The position numbers and the translations under genes are program-made. Under the pieces are notes generated by a model. It was not told where the DNA came from. It was given only the letters and a program-made list of their open reading frames with translations, and did no database searches. A DNA stretch of 64,000 bases, from contig ARYC01000818.1 in NCBI GenBank assembly GCA_000711775.1, forward strand, positions 59,145 through 123,144, in the 5' to 3' direction. Positions 26,801-37,100 of the stretch are shown here, one piece after another; the first letter of the stretch is position 1, and the number at the start of each line of letters is the position of its first letter. Origin of the DNA: Oxytricha trifallax. Lineage: Eukaryota; Ciliophora; Spirotrichea; Sporadotrichida; Oxytrichidae.

Positions 26801-29800
26801 TGATATTTTAGTACCTTCCATCGTTGGAAGGAATAGACCAACTGTATACATCGTTGATTAACATCAATTTATTTTACCATGCTAAGTAAGGTATCGATAG
26901 AGATCCTCCTTGCTTCTGAATCTTGATATCATTTCTTGAGCCTCAACCCTTTTCATTTGTTCATTGAATGATTCCATCTTTGTTCCTCTTCCTATTAATG
27001 AATTTCAAGTTTTAATTTATAGACTTCTGGATCCTATCCTTTAAAATCTTACTATTAAATATGGGCATCTTATAGGAGGTCAACCCTGTAAAGATACGTG
27101 GAGAAGGTTCGCAGAAGCTGTAACAAACTTCAGAGATGGAGCTCCATTTTTATCAATTTAGTTCCATTAAATTAGTACTAAATTTGTTTAAATTTAATTA
27201 GTACTGGTACTAAATTCGTTTAAGTTTAATTGGTACCAATTTAATAGTACCAAAACTTAATTAGTACCTAGTTTTAATCCAGTGAGGTTTTAATGGAAAA
27301 GTTCCAATCTGGTTCAAAACTTAATTGGTACCAGTACCAACCTGAACTTTATCTGAGTTGGTACCAGAATCAAAATTATTAAGTGCAAAATTACAAAAAT
27401 TATAGTTAATAAACTGAGTATAAATATGAAGTCTTAGAGCTGAGATCAAACCATCATTAATGCTGTAGCAACTCCTATATAGTCCAGCTATAGCTATAGA
27501 GGTTTTAAGAGCTTTATAATAGAAATTTAAATTTGAATTTAAACATGGCGGTCAACTTAAATCGTAGAGCGAGCGGCACTTTTAGGAGCAGGTCAATCAA
27601 TGCTTAACTTTGGTTCAACCAAGAAACAAGAAGTTATATATATTGAGAGGGAGGCAGAGCTAAGAGCTCTTGAATTTGAAGCACAGGTTTTTATTATATA
27701 GGTTTAAAACATGAAACAGAAAGCTGAAATAGAAGTTTAAACATTAATAAAAGATGTTGAGGAAGAAAAGGAACAGCTTCAGATTTAAAGGATTAAAACT
27801 TTTGAATGCTAAGACTGCTAAAATCTTTTCTCTACTGATTCCAGTTTGAAGAGACATATGAAAGAGGTTCACTCTGGGAAAGTTAAGGTGTATTTTAAGC
27901 ATGATAAGGTCGATGGCAGGTACTAGTGCACGACTTGTGAGAAGTCTTATACTCACTCAGCTAAAGTTAAGAAATATATGCAGAAGCATCACCTAAGTGA
28001 GTTCTTGATTTAAGATAAAGAGACTTAGAAATTAGTGCCCGCTAAAAGAAAATCTAATAATCTTGAGACTTAAAAAGAACAACAGGAGAAGCTCAAGAGG
28101 CAGAAGCGAATAGAATTAATGAATCAACCTGCTGGTAATGTCTTTTTAGCATGCTTTTAAGAGAGAGCCATGTATATTCCTGCACTAAATGCAGTAGACC
28201 TTAGCAGTTGTATTGAAAACTACCAAAATATAAACGTACCTGCTAAAGCAAAACTCATAGTGGTTGATGACTATGCCTACAAGGTATATCCTTTCAGCTA
28301 TCTCCTTAAAAACGAGCAGTATCAAAATGAGTTTGCTAACGAATATATTGTACTTAGAGAGGCTTAGAAAAAGATTGCAAGAATTTGCTCAAGCTAGATG
28401 GTGTTATTTTAGGGTTTGGTTTCATCGCACTAAGGCTAAAAAAGTTTGAAATGACTCTCCGAGATTATCTATATTAAAACAGATACCCAGATGACTTGAA
28501 TGATATTCTATCTAATATGATAAAGGGTGTTTAGGAACTTCACGAGCTTGGATACGTTCATAGAGATTTGAAGCCTGAAAATGTTATGCTAAACCTTTGC
28601 CCTTTAGAAGTAGTCGTAATCGATTTTAATAGAGCCTTAAGATAAGAGATTGTAACCTTAGCAAAGGTTCTTGGTACTCCAGGTTACTTCCCAATCAGAG
28701 AGAAATGGACTAATGGCTCTATTTAGTGGGATGTTTGGGCAGTAGCTGCAATAATTTTAGAGTGCGATATGGAAAGCATGACTTACATTAATACAAAATA
28801 TGAAAAATAATCAATAAATCTAGCTGAGAAGCACATAAAACAAGATGATGTATGCTAAGAAATAAAGAAGATTGTAGAGAAGATAATATTGTTAAAATAT
28901 AATTGATTTGGGAAAATTCAAATTTATAAATCTAAATCAATTTAACTGTAGGCGTAACAGCCACTAATTTGCGAAGCTTTTAATTGTAATTTGATTTATG
29001 TTTGATCTACTTAGTAGCAGTTTAAATTTAAAAGTTTAGTGATCTAATCTAAAAAAGTGGAAAGTTTTTTTTGTACCATTGGGTACATTGGCTCACGAAT
29101 TCCTCGCATCTGTGCCCTACAAACATGGGAGCTTCTTAATGTACCAATCTAAAACGGTACAATATATTAGGGCGTACTGATCTACTTTAAATGTACCAAT
29201 GTGCCGTTTGGACATTGAAAAGTTTTTGTTTTTTTTAAATCGGTACATTGAGAAAAGTGGTACATTTAATTATTAAAGCAATTAATTAGATAAGGTGCGG
29301 TTCATTAGTTGTTGTTATCATCGTGATCATGCGTCCTATCTGCCGTGTCTTCAGTGTCCTGGTTGGCTTCTGTCATCTTCACATCCTGCTTTCTGCCCTC
29401 AAAGACCCCGTCTTCCTGCAATCTCTTCCTAAAGTACTTGGCCAACTGTATTGTGGTGAATGGAAATGTCTTCGACCCATCCCTGTTCAACTCCTGTTGA
29501 TGCATGTTTACCAGCTTGATTCGTGTGTAGAATGCCTCCCTGTCTGCTCTCTCCATTTTCTCGAACGGGGTAGTGTTTGATGTGATGATAACCTGGCAAC
29601 CCACAAATTTCATCTCATTGGCTTGATACTTTACGCTGATCGGATAGCCTTCAACCTCCAGGAATAGCTTCATCGTGGCAATGTTTCGCTTACTGAAGAA
29701 GTGCCTGTGGTTGATTTCATTCATGATCACAAGGGAAGGCAGAGTGAATGGCTTGCTATCGTCTATCAGGAAGTTGGCGTCACCTTCTTTTAATCTCTCA

Positions 29801-32800
29801 GTGATAAATATCTGTTCCACCATCCGTGCTAGCGTGGACTTGCCAGTGTCAGGATCGCCAGAAAACCATACCGCATTGACTTTCTCCGGGCATCTTCTAA
29901 AGATCACACTGTATAGCGCCTCAACAGCGTCGTAGTATTTGCAATCACCGAGGAAGCTGGCACATATCTCATTCTGGTTCTTGTCAGACCTCGAGGAGCT
30001 CTCTATGTATCCCATCAGCTACTCTATCTTTGGCAGTGGAGATGTAAGTCCAGATCCAATCTTTTTGAGGTACTTTTAATGCACTCTGAGTTGATTCTCA
30101 CAGCTCCCAATCATAATTAGTTTATCATAATTACCCTTGCTCTCCTCATACATGTCTGAAGCATCACTCAATCGGCCTGCTCTCACGCCTCCTATGAATT
30201 CTTTGAGTATCGCTTTTTTTGATAGGCTGCTGCCTTCCTCTGAAATCATGTTCTTAGAGGTTCCATTGCAACTCCTCTCTGAGATTAACTCTGCAAACTT
30301 ATGAGAATCACCAAGCATCAGTTCAAGCTTTTAAGGAGTTTTAAATAGGTTTCTAGCCTCTATTTCTCCAATACTGCGCGCGTCCAACTTTAGCTTGTCC
30401 AAGGCATTCTTTCCTGCATATCGTGTAGCACTGAAGTAGCCTTAAGAGAGCCCAGCCGCCCCACTCTTGACATGAATACTCAAATATACTTGATCAGTTG
30501 AGATATCTCTGAATTGGAACACATTCCCTAGACGCTCATGGGTTTCTAATAGCGACTTCTCTTAGATTTTGAAGTTCTTCTTGGCTATCGGGAGTTGAAT
30601 CTTGAAGAAGAAACTGGCCCTTAGGCTGTACTTCGAATTCGTTTACAAATGCATCTGCTTTATTTATAATTGATTGGTTGGCACACGATGAGTAAATGAG
30701 GGCAACTTCACTCCATTCTTTTAGATATTTATTTTTTAAAAAAACTAATCACTCTTATCTAATTAATTGCTTTAATAATTAAATGTACCACTTTTCTCAA
30801 TGTACCGATTTAAAAAAAACAAAAACTTTTCAATGTCCAAACGGTACATTGGTACATTTAAAGTAGATCAGTACGCCCTAATATATTGTACCGTTTTAGA
30901 TTGGTACATTAAGAAGCTCCCATGTTTGTAGGGCACCGATGCGAGGAATTCGTGAGCCAATGTACCAATGGTACAAAAAAAACTTTCCACTTTTTTAGAT
31001 TAGATCACTAAACATTTAAATTTAAACTGCTACTAAGTAGATCAAACATAAATCAAATTACGATTAAAAGCTTCGCAAATTAGTGGCTGTTACGCCTACA
31101 GTTAAATTGATTTAGATTAATAATTTTGAATTTTCCCAAATCAATTATATTTTAACAATAGTAAGAGCTCCAGCATATCCAAGACAATCCTTAGACGATA
31201 TGCTCGAACCACTAAAGAAAGGGAGATTCAAGAGATACAACAAAGACAAGCAAGTAAAATTCGTGTGATATAATTAAACTAATACTCATTAACTACATAT
31301 TAATGTCTCATTAAACTTGCGTTTTCTCTACTAACCCTAATAAAACCCCAACTTTACCCTACTAATCAAAGCACTTATAAACCTCACTAAGGGGTTTTGG
31401 GGTTTTGAGTAGACCCAAGAATGACCAGGATTGTGTTCAACTTAACTCTTGAATATCTTCAATTGCAAGCTCAAATCAACAAGACCTTACAGCCAGATAA
31501 TGTCAACGAGACCAAGTCAGATCCATTCATTCTAGCTGCTACTATTCTTGCTATTAATGATTACCAACCACTCGACATATTCTTAGTAAAATTAAGTTCA
31601 AATTTTGATACAAAAATCTCAACTAGAAATCTAAAGATCATGGGAAATAAACGATACACAAAAACATGAGTAATTTTAATAATTTTTGAATGATTCTTAG
31701 TCAACTGCACTAAAGAGCTCTTGAAGTATCAAAACAAGACTGATGGTGGATTCTTCCAAGCTTCAAGAAACATGGAGAACTTCACTTACACCGGTCTTAA
31801 CTCATTCAGAAACGACAAGATCGTTGAGACCACTGCCGCTGCCATCATGGCCTTAATAAAGATGAACAGAGATCAAGATAAAGAAGCAATTTTAAATTAT
31901 TCAATGGGGAGTAATCTTCAGGGGTCAAGATAAAATTTTCCTTCATAATTTTAAAACAATCTAATAGTACCTAACACTTACAAAATTACTTTCGATACTC
32001 TAACTTAATAGGATATATTAACTACAAAAATAAATTTATAGTATATACTGTTGTGGAAAGTAGGCAACCCCTTAGTTTAACTTTTTGTTAAATCAGGTTT
32101 ATGATGCAAAATCTGTTTAGAATTATGGATAAATCTAAATGGAAATTTATGGTGCTTTGTTGATTGTCTAGAACCAGAATAGTGGATAAATTCAATACAA
32201 AATACCAATATAAAAAAAATTCTGAATCAATATAGAATTAAGCCATTTTTTAATAAAATTGTTGTATTTCATAGTAATCACAAATAGAGCTAGTGTTGCT
32301 CCAAAAGGAGTTCAAAAAGTTTGAATGGAAACCGAACCAATGATTATAAATATTTTTTATTAACATAAATATCTGATTTATGTATCGTGTACACCAATAA
32401 CTCAATTTTATTAAGATTTATAATTATTTCTAAAGTTATAATTATCAAATATCATAAAAATTTATGTCATTTAATAAAATTTATTTATCTTGAGTTAATT
32501 TTGAAAGTTTTCATTAAAAGATCTAAATATTTAGTAAGTTCATTAGAATCCTGTAAGATTTATTAAATAAATTAAAGCTATTAGACTTTTAAACAAAAAA
32601 ACAAAATTAATAATTTTATTTAGACCTTCTTATGATTACCACCCAATTATTATTAATTATGTTATTGTCTTGTGGAAATGTCTTTTTCTTTATTTTTTAG
32701 CAATCAATATGGCCACATAATGGTTGAAGAATCAATTTAAGGACGGTAATTTCGGAGGCAGCTTAGCCACCACTTTAGCTTTGAGAGCCCTTAAACTCAC

Positions 32801-33807
32801 AGCAAGCAACTCTCAAAGTATATAATTCATCTCAGGAAAAGTTCAGTTCACTGCTTATTTTTATTAAATATACTTTCATTCTTCATAGACAAAGTTATAA
32901 TTTTTACCAAATTTTAGCTAACCAACAAGTCATTGCTGAATAATAAATTTACGGTGCTAACAGTCAACCCAAGTTTATAATTAAATAAAATATTACTTCT
33001 ATATTTAAACTAATCAAAGGGTTAAATTTTATAGATGGTCTGATTTGAATGACACAGTTAAGGAGCAATTCATTGGACAAAATGTCACTTTCGGTATTCA
33101 ACTATCTTCAGATTTCTAACTTGAAAGCAGCACCTAACAAGATGTCACTTTCACCTACTCAGCTAAAATCTCATACAACTTTTAGAATTGATAATCTAAA
33201 ATAAACCTATTTCAAGCTTTTCAAAATCATTGATTAGTCTTTCTGACCAAATAAAAAGCAGATTCGATAGGCATATGATTTATGGATTTTGCTTATTTTT
33301 AATATTATGATATACAACGACAACCAATTCAAGGGTAATGAAAGCATCAGAGACAATCAATTGAACTTCACAGTTGTCCCAGCCAACTACAACAACGGTT
33401 AACTCGGTAACATGTCTAACAACGCAGTCGTTAACTACACCGTGATCGTTCAAAACTTGAACACCATCAGAGGCCAAAACGGTATCATTGTCAACCTCAA
33501 GGGAGCTTCATGCTTGAAACTTAACCAAGCCGCTCTTAACTAGATCACCGGAAACTCCCTCGCTATTCAACAAAACAAGGTTGATAACAGCACTTCAGAT
33601 GCCACTCTTTACATCAAGGGCATCGCTAGAGGTGAGACCAAACAGTTCACTGTTTCCTACAATCAGGTCAACAGAGGCAAATGCCAATCATTAAATCTAA
33701 TGCATTTGACAATTATAAAGTTAACTGAAATTGTCTAATTGAGACCAAGCAGCGCCTAGTACATGAACTCAGGTGACGAAGCAGTCTATGCCATGCCTAA
33801 ATTCTGA
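14808..33807 (+). CDS. Alpha-2-macroglobulin-like secreted protein, split into many MDSs
   Basis: The N-terminal segment reads as a signal peptide (KILAVGTFSLILAIFSILS); no in-frame ATG is visible, so the first MDS is incomplete here. Further on come VVYRAGDVIFVEVL (MG2-like), a long MDS at about 16370-17030 (VFFYVYLKGQNGLFGF), DLLSNFKIKVSTF (the bait/MG10 side), and a helical thioester-domain-like part (LDLLALYYSKFVPFLAYAEQ). The C-terminal receptor-binding-like domain contains VNYTVIVQNL and ends EAVYAMPKF before the TGA at 33805. A Thr/Pro/Ser-rich block (about 21100-21590) interrupts the family layout. No CGEQ-type thioester motif was seen in the segments I read. The gene spans 19 kb because IESs, a palindromic element, a G-run element and a whole TBE lie inside it. 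It probably makes a secreted or surface protease-trapping or adhesion protein. It converges on the paralogue at 34190. Confidence 0.8.
15829..15862. other. IES, pointer TGACTA
   Basis: TGACTA at 15823-15828 and 15857-15862. Deleting 34 bp including one repeat joins the frame as IPEDTYYGD then YAIQVRGKN, in phase, within the alpha-2-macroglobulin-like gene. Confidence 0.8.
18862..19265. mobile_element. G-run MITE-like element, copy A
   Basis: The left end is a run of eight G then AAGTTTCCTGCC; the right end is the inverse of GGGGGAGAAAGTTTCGTG. TACTTTT flanks both ends. The sequence after the left end (AATGTTTATGATAAAAAA) is shared with the copy at 55378. There is no coding capacity. It lies in eliminated DNA between MDSs of the alpha-2-macroglobulin-like gene. 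Confidence 0.75.
21102..21590 (+). other. Mucin-like Thr/Pro/Ser-rich insert in the alpha-2-macroglobulin-like gene
   Basis: The encoded stretch starts with repeats such as TTKAAATTKAPSTTPSP and continues as GSTPPSGSTPASDSTPA. It is about 150 residues of low complexity, with lysines spaced in the first half and GST repeats in the second. Such segments are usually heavily O-glycosylated extended linkers. It is cut once by the IES at 21308-21343. Confidence 0.8.
21308..21343. other. IES, pointer TACCC
   Basis: TACCC at 21303-21307 and 21339-21343. Removing 36 bp joins TTKPPTT to PAGSTQTVGG in frame, inside the mucin-like block. Confidence 0.8.
23803..24626. other. Large IES carrying a palindromic element, pointer CCTTAACAA
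   Basis: CCTTAACAA occurs at 23794-23802 and 24618-24626. Removing 824 bp including one copy joins STWVQNL directly to NKRDKKGNVTLAT in frame. The IES is almost wholly filled by the palindrome at 23815-24619. Confidence 0.8.
23815..24619. repeat. Palindromic MITE-like element, about 805 bp
   Basis: The left arm starts GGTATTATTTTTTGAGTG and the right arm ends with its inverse. The arms are about 370 bp each and nearly identical, and include CCGCACAGCTGTG twice per arm, itself a short palindrome. The centre lies near 24210. No ORF of note. The TA within GGTA/TACC could be the original Tc1-type target. Confidence 0.9.
25112..26176 (+). pseudogene. TBE 42-kDa transposase, two in-frame TGA codons
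   Basis: The frame shows the DDE transposase of TBEs: FIHADEAVFTFN with the first Asp, ILFVDNLSVHKTKE with the second, and YSPQFNGIEFYWSQIK with the catalytic Glu, ending at TGA 26174. Upstream, TGAs at 25325-25327 and 25496-25498 interrupt an otherwise continuous protein sequence; both sit where an Arg codon (CGA) would fit. No ATG is in frame near the expected start. TBE transposases take part in genome rearrangement in Oxytricha, but this copy cannot make the full protein unless the TGAs are read through. It converges on the 22-kDa gene with a 10-bp gap. Confidence 0.85.
26187..26851 (-). pseudogene. TBE 22-kDa protein, frameshifted
   Basis: The ATG at 26851 opens MYTVGLFLPTMEGTKISFLK and runs to about 26440 (AELKKYPYLSS). 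There the frame shifts by one base, and the rest (YNFLGKPGTGIFLIKENAKV to NPFKSSFDM) continues in another frame to a TGA at 26187. The C-terminus is Lys/Glu-rich. This is the small TBE gene of unknown function, found opposite the transposase as in other TBEs. Confidence 0.75.
27150..27375. repeat. GGTACC-rich spacer in the TBE
   Basis: Variants of GGTACCAATTTAATAGTACC and TTAATTGGTACCAG recur about eight times between the 22-kDa and the zinc-finger/kinase genes. Many are internally palindromic at GTAC. Function is unknown; the stretch is non-coding. Confidence 0.6.
28889..29294. repeat. Left inverted repeat of the Rep element, with GTACC iterons
   Basis: Nearly identical inverse of 30754-31158. 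It holds several copies of TGTACCAAT or its inverse ATTGGTACA, near 29075-29085, 29138-29160, 29192 and 29250-29270. Spaced short repeats of this kind are how Rep proteins often recognise origins; here that role is inferred. Confidence 0.85.
29302..30654 (-). CDS. Rep-like superfamily 3 helicase, about 450 residues
   Basis: One uninterrupted frame (TAA/TAG as Gln) runs from an ATG at 30654 to TGA 29302. The frame is open further upstream, so the start is uncertain. The C-terminal half is an SF3 helicase: Walker A GDPDTGKST, a hydrophobic strand ending LVIMNEIN (Walker B region), and motif C VIITSNTTPFEKM. This set belongs to replication proteins of small DNA replicons (CRESS-type and related Rep). 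The N-terminal half (about 230 residues) shows no HUH nuclease motif that I can see, though it may be divergent. The C-terminus is Asp/His/Asn-rich. As the only gene of a long-TIR element it probably acts on the element's ends. Codon use resembles that of ciliate genes, so adaptation to the host is likely. Confidence 0.8.
30754..31158. repeat. Right inverted repeat of the Rep element
   Basis: Inverse copy of 28889-29294, with the same GTACC words. It ends in CAA directly before the TA duplication. Confidence 0.85.
33689..33739. other. IES, pointer AAT
   Basis: AAT at 33686-33688 and 33737-33739. Removing 51 bp joins QVNRGKCQ to LRPSSAQYMNSGDE in frame, near the C-terminus of the alpha-2-macroglobulin-like gene. 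Confidence 0.65.
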
Positions 33808-34189
33808 GAATGAGGATTATTTAATCTTCACTTAGTAATTTTATTAATAACACTAACTTAAGTATAAATTCATTTTAAGAATACATTAACATCAATCGCT
33901 TTATATCTACATTTAATCTTAATGAAGAGATCATTAATCATATTTAAAGAAATTAATAAAGATTTTAGAAAGTTAATGTTTATAAAAGTAAAAATAAAGT
34001 GTTATTATACCATATATCAAATAAGTGTTAACGTTTATTCTATATTCTTGTTATATTTTCGTATTTTATATCTATGTATATATTTTAGAGTCAACTTCAT
34101 TCGAAGGATGTGACCCATATTTTCTAGTTGGGACTATAGAATTCATAAGCATCTAATAAACAAATATATTTAAAAAAATATATTTGAAA
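33808..34189. other. Spacer between two convergent genes
   Basis: AT-rich, 380 bp between the TGA of the plus-strand gene and the last recognisable codons of the minus-strand paralogue. No gene or hairpin stands out. Confidence 0.5.
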
Positions 34190-37100
34190 TCTATTGGTCT
34201 TTGAGTGCAAACACCCTAATAGGTTTAGAGGAAATCTAATTAGAAAGATCTATAATAGGAAAGTATTTTTTAAAAATACTACTAAAAGACTGAATTTACA
34301 TTTATTTTATAACTTCTCCAGCATCAAGTCCCTGGAAGTATATTTATATAATGCTGTTATTGTCAATAGCCTGGTATTCGTCAATGATATTGTTAAGTTT
34401 CAGTAGTTCTAATTGAGCGAAGTTCACCTAAAGGCATGATGCTGGTCTGAACTCGAGGACGATTAAACCAATTGAATTGTTTGCTTGTAAGTTTCTCAGA
34501 GTAATGTTATATTTTAGGGGGAAATTAAATATTTGGTATAAAAGTTTAGATAAATCAAATTAACGCAAATTTAATAAGGAATTTTTATATACTTACTTTA
34601 TTATAGTTTTTATACATTTAATATAATTGCTTTATATTTATAAATATTTACATTTTTTATAAATATAAAATTTTATTACTTGGTGAAGCATTTTTAATAA
34701 AAAAAAGTAATTTCATTTATTTTTTTAAATTGAGTAAGTAAGTAAGTTTAAACTGAAGGTCATGGGATTGTAATAATTAATATATATATTTAATTGGTAT
34801 TAAAGATGTTAAAGTAATTGACAAGACTGTGAATCCATTGCAGGCATCTTCTTCACAAAGTAAGCATTTTTTCTCTGGAGATTCTTCATTTACATTGTAA
34901 TTGAACAATTTACTCAAGGGTACATGTAGGCTGCTCGACTGAAGGACACAGATCAGAGTAAGGCCGCATATATGAGGCCACCTCGTCTCTGCTAATTATT
35001 AGATGGGAGGTAGAGAGGACTATGATCATTCGCCGGTAATAGCCGTTGGCGGGTCAGGGGTTCTAGCCAGGTTTCCTATCCCAGTTGTGCAAGCTACCAC
35101 CCACATGCCGACCTGACTCAGATATATTTTTTTAGAATTGATTAATCTTAAAAATTATAAAAATAATATTTGACAAATTTTTAAGAAGAAAGAAATAATA
35201 ACGATATATTTATATGTTTTAATATGATATTTATTATTATCCCTCCCCTTATATTAGAAGATGGTGCCTTGAGTTGCCTGCGATCCCAAAGTGCTTACAT
35301 CGAAGTTTGGATCCACTTCAAGTGAGAGTTGAGTTAGCATGGACGAAGTTGGGTTGGTGTCGTCGTAAGATACCTCTATGAAGTATGGTACACTGAAATC
35401 ATCTGTGGTGTTGCTCACATTCACAACTATTTCTTAAAAAATATTTACACTTAATAAAAGTGTATTCTCCGTTTTCATCTTCTGTGAAAGTAATCTCTGT
35501 TTATTATTCAGTATCAGGAATATAGTTTTCCACTTATGTATGTATATAAAATTTTACATACAATATTTATAAGATTTATAAAGTTAATCCCAAAAAAATG
35601 TGTCTTAATAATTTACCTTTTATAAAAATTTAGTTTGGTATTATTAATATAAAAACAGGATTTTGTATTAAATAGAACTTTTTTATTTAGAATAGTTGTA
35701 ATGAAAAAATTAAAAAATCAAATTTTTAATAATCATATTAGGTAGGTAGGTAATAACTTAAGGTAAAATTAATCATATTATTATAAAATAATCACTTATA
35801 TTTAAATATCAACCTAGCCACCTGGAACAAATAGATTGTTATTATTTTCAGCCGATTCTGTTTCAAATCTTATGACTCCTATATCTTCACTTGCGAAGTA
35901 TTATCTGTCAATTTCATCGTTATTTACTTAAAGTACAAACTCCCCAGACCCATTAATATCACTAACAGTTGTCACATAGTTAAGCAAGGCGTTGAAGCTC
36001 AAAATTACACCGATTGATGAGCCATAGTATCTATCTCTAATATTTGCAATGAGATAGTTAATACCTCTAGCAATGTTTGCACCGTATTTCTCTGGGTTAG
36101 ATTGCCATCCAAGCACGGCTGCTGCAGTTGCTTCAAATTAACTATAAGCTTATCTATCAGGGTCACTATCAATTGTAGTTATTTGATAAATACTGCCATC
36201 CTGAAGCTATGAAGAAGCGAGGAAGTCTAAGTATTACTCTGCTTTTTGTGTGTCGTTAATGTTCAAGTAAATGTTAGCCATTAAACCAATGAACAGAGTG
36301 TTAGCATCTCTTTAATTCAATTAGCTTTAAAGAATACCCTCTAATCTCAATATCTCTGCCTAAAGTTCATTTATTATGCCAACTGAGGTTAAAGCATAAA
36401 CTAAGAATGCCTCAATAACATATTTTGGGTAAGGTGCGTATGCAATTGATAGATCTTCGAAAGTACCTGCAGCATTTCTTAAGCCAAGCAAATAGTTAGC
36501 AACTGGTGTAATATTCCCTTCTTATCCAGTAATCTTAAATAAAGAGTACTTATTAAAAGATATCTCAGAAGTATATGTTTGTTGTAGTAAATAGAGGATG
36601 CTCAAAAATGTGTCTTAAGAACCTCCTAAAAATTAGCTAACTCCACCATTAGCATTAACAAAGGCAGAAATTTAGCTACTTAGTGCAGCTGATCTTGTTT
36701 GATAAACTGAAGTATCAATATTTTCTAAACCTGATCTTTAAGCTGCTGCTAAGACAAGCAAATTAGAGTAAAGAGGATTGAAGATGCAAATAAAGCATGG
36801 TCCTGGTGTTCCGATAATCAATGAAATTAGACTTTCAATCAATGCCTCAACACTAGATGGATAAACTTCTGCAACTAAATCTTGAGTGCCTACAACCATA
36901 GAGCTTGGTAGATTTGCAACAAAATTTGCTGGGTCGTTTGGACCAATGAATCCTGAAGTTGATTGCTATTACCTAACTCCAGGAGAGACAACTATATTAT
37001 AAAATCTTTTTTCTTATACTATGACTCTAATCTATTATATAATTAATCAATAATTATTGAACAGTCGTATCTCTAAAAATAGAATCTGACACTCTTGTCG

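Larger units (their letters stand above)
28889..31158. mobile_element. Rep/SF3-helicase element with about 405-bp inverted repeats, at a TA
   Basis: The 2270-bp unit begins TTGTTAAAATATAATTG and ends in its inverse. Inverted repeats extend about 405 bp (28889-29294 and 30754-31158) with few differences. TA flanks both sides (28887-28888, 31159-31160), and removing the unit with one TA restores the TBE kinase frame. The single gene inside is an SF3-type helicase on the minus strand. No DDE transposase is present, so it is either moved in trans by a Tc1-type enzyme or uses its Rep-like protein. The near identity of the long repeats suggests a recent insertion. Confidence 0.9.
27600..31268 (+). 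pseudogene. TBE 57-kDa zinc-finger/kinase, frameshifted and split by an insertion
   Basis: From ATG 27600 the protein has a Glu/Lys-rich helix and a C2H2 finger (FECQDCQNLFSTDSSLKRHM). A second finger, CTTCEKSYTHSAKVKKYMQK, has Tyr where the first His is expected. A kinase-like domain follows: VVDDYAYKVYPF as a degenerate ATP-binding part, GYVHRDLKPENVM as catalytic loop, and VVIDFNRA with DFN in place of DFG. One base is missing near 28394. The end of the kinase is separated by the Rep element at 28889-31158; removing it with one TA joins VEKII to VRAPAYPRQSLDD in frame up to TGA 31266. Fingers plus a protein-kinase-like fold are characteristic of this TBE gene; its substrate is unknown. Confidence 0.85.
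25014..31407. mobile_element. Telomere-bearing element (TBE, Tc1/mariner) inserted in coding DNA
   Basis: Both ends carry CAAAACCCCAAAACCCC as the outer part of an inverted repeat of about 85 bp (25014-25098, 31323-31407). The target duplication is AGT (25011-25013 and 31408-31410). Subtracting the nested 2272 bp (element plus TA) leaves 4122 bp, the known size of Oxytricha TBEs. It carries the three known TBE genes: 42-kDa transposase, 22-kDa protein and 57-kDa zinc-finger/kinase, all broken in this copy. Excision with one AGT left joins the host gene in frame as TAPVAPVDPRMTRIVF, so the element behaves as an IES. Confidence 0.95.

Noticed and set aside
29323-29935. Plus-strand open frames opposite the Rep gene
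   Set aside because: They are shadows of the minus-strand SF3 helicase, which alone shows family motifs.
35030-35120. tRNA gene
   Set aside because: Only a B-box-like word is present; no acceptor stem, anticodon arm or A box at normal spacing could be drawn.
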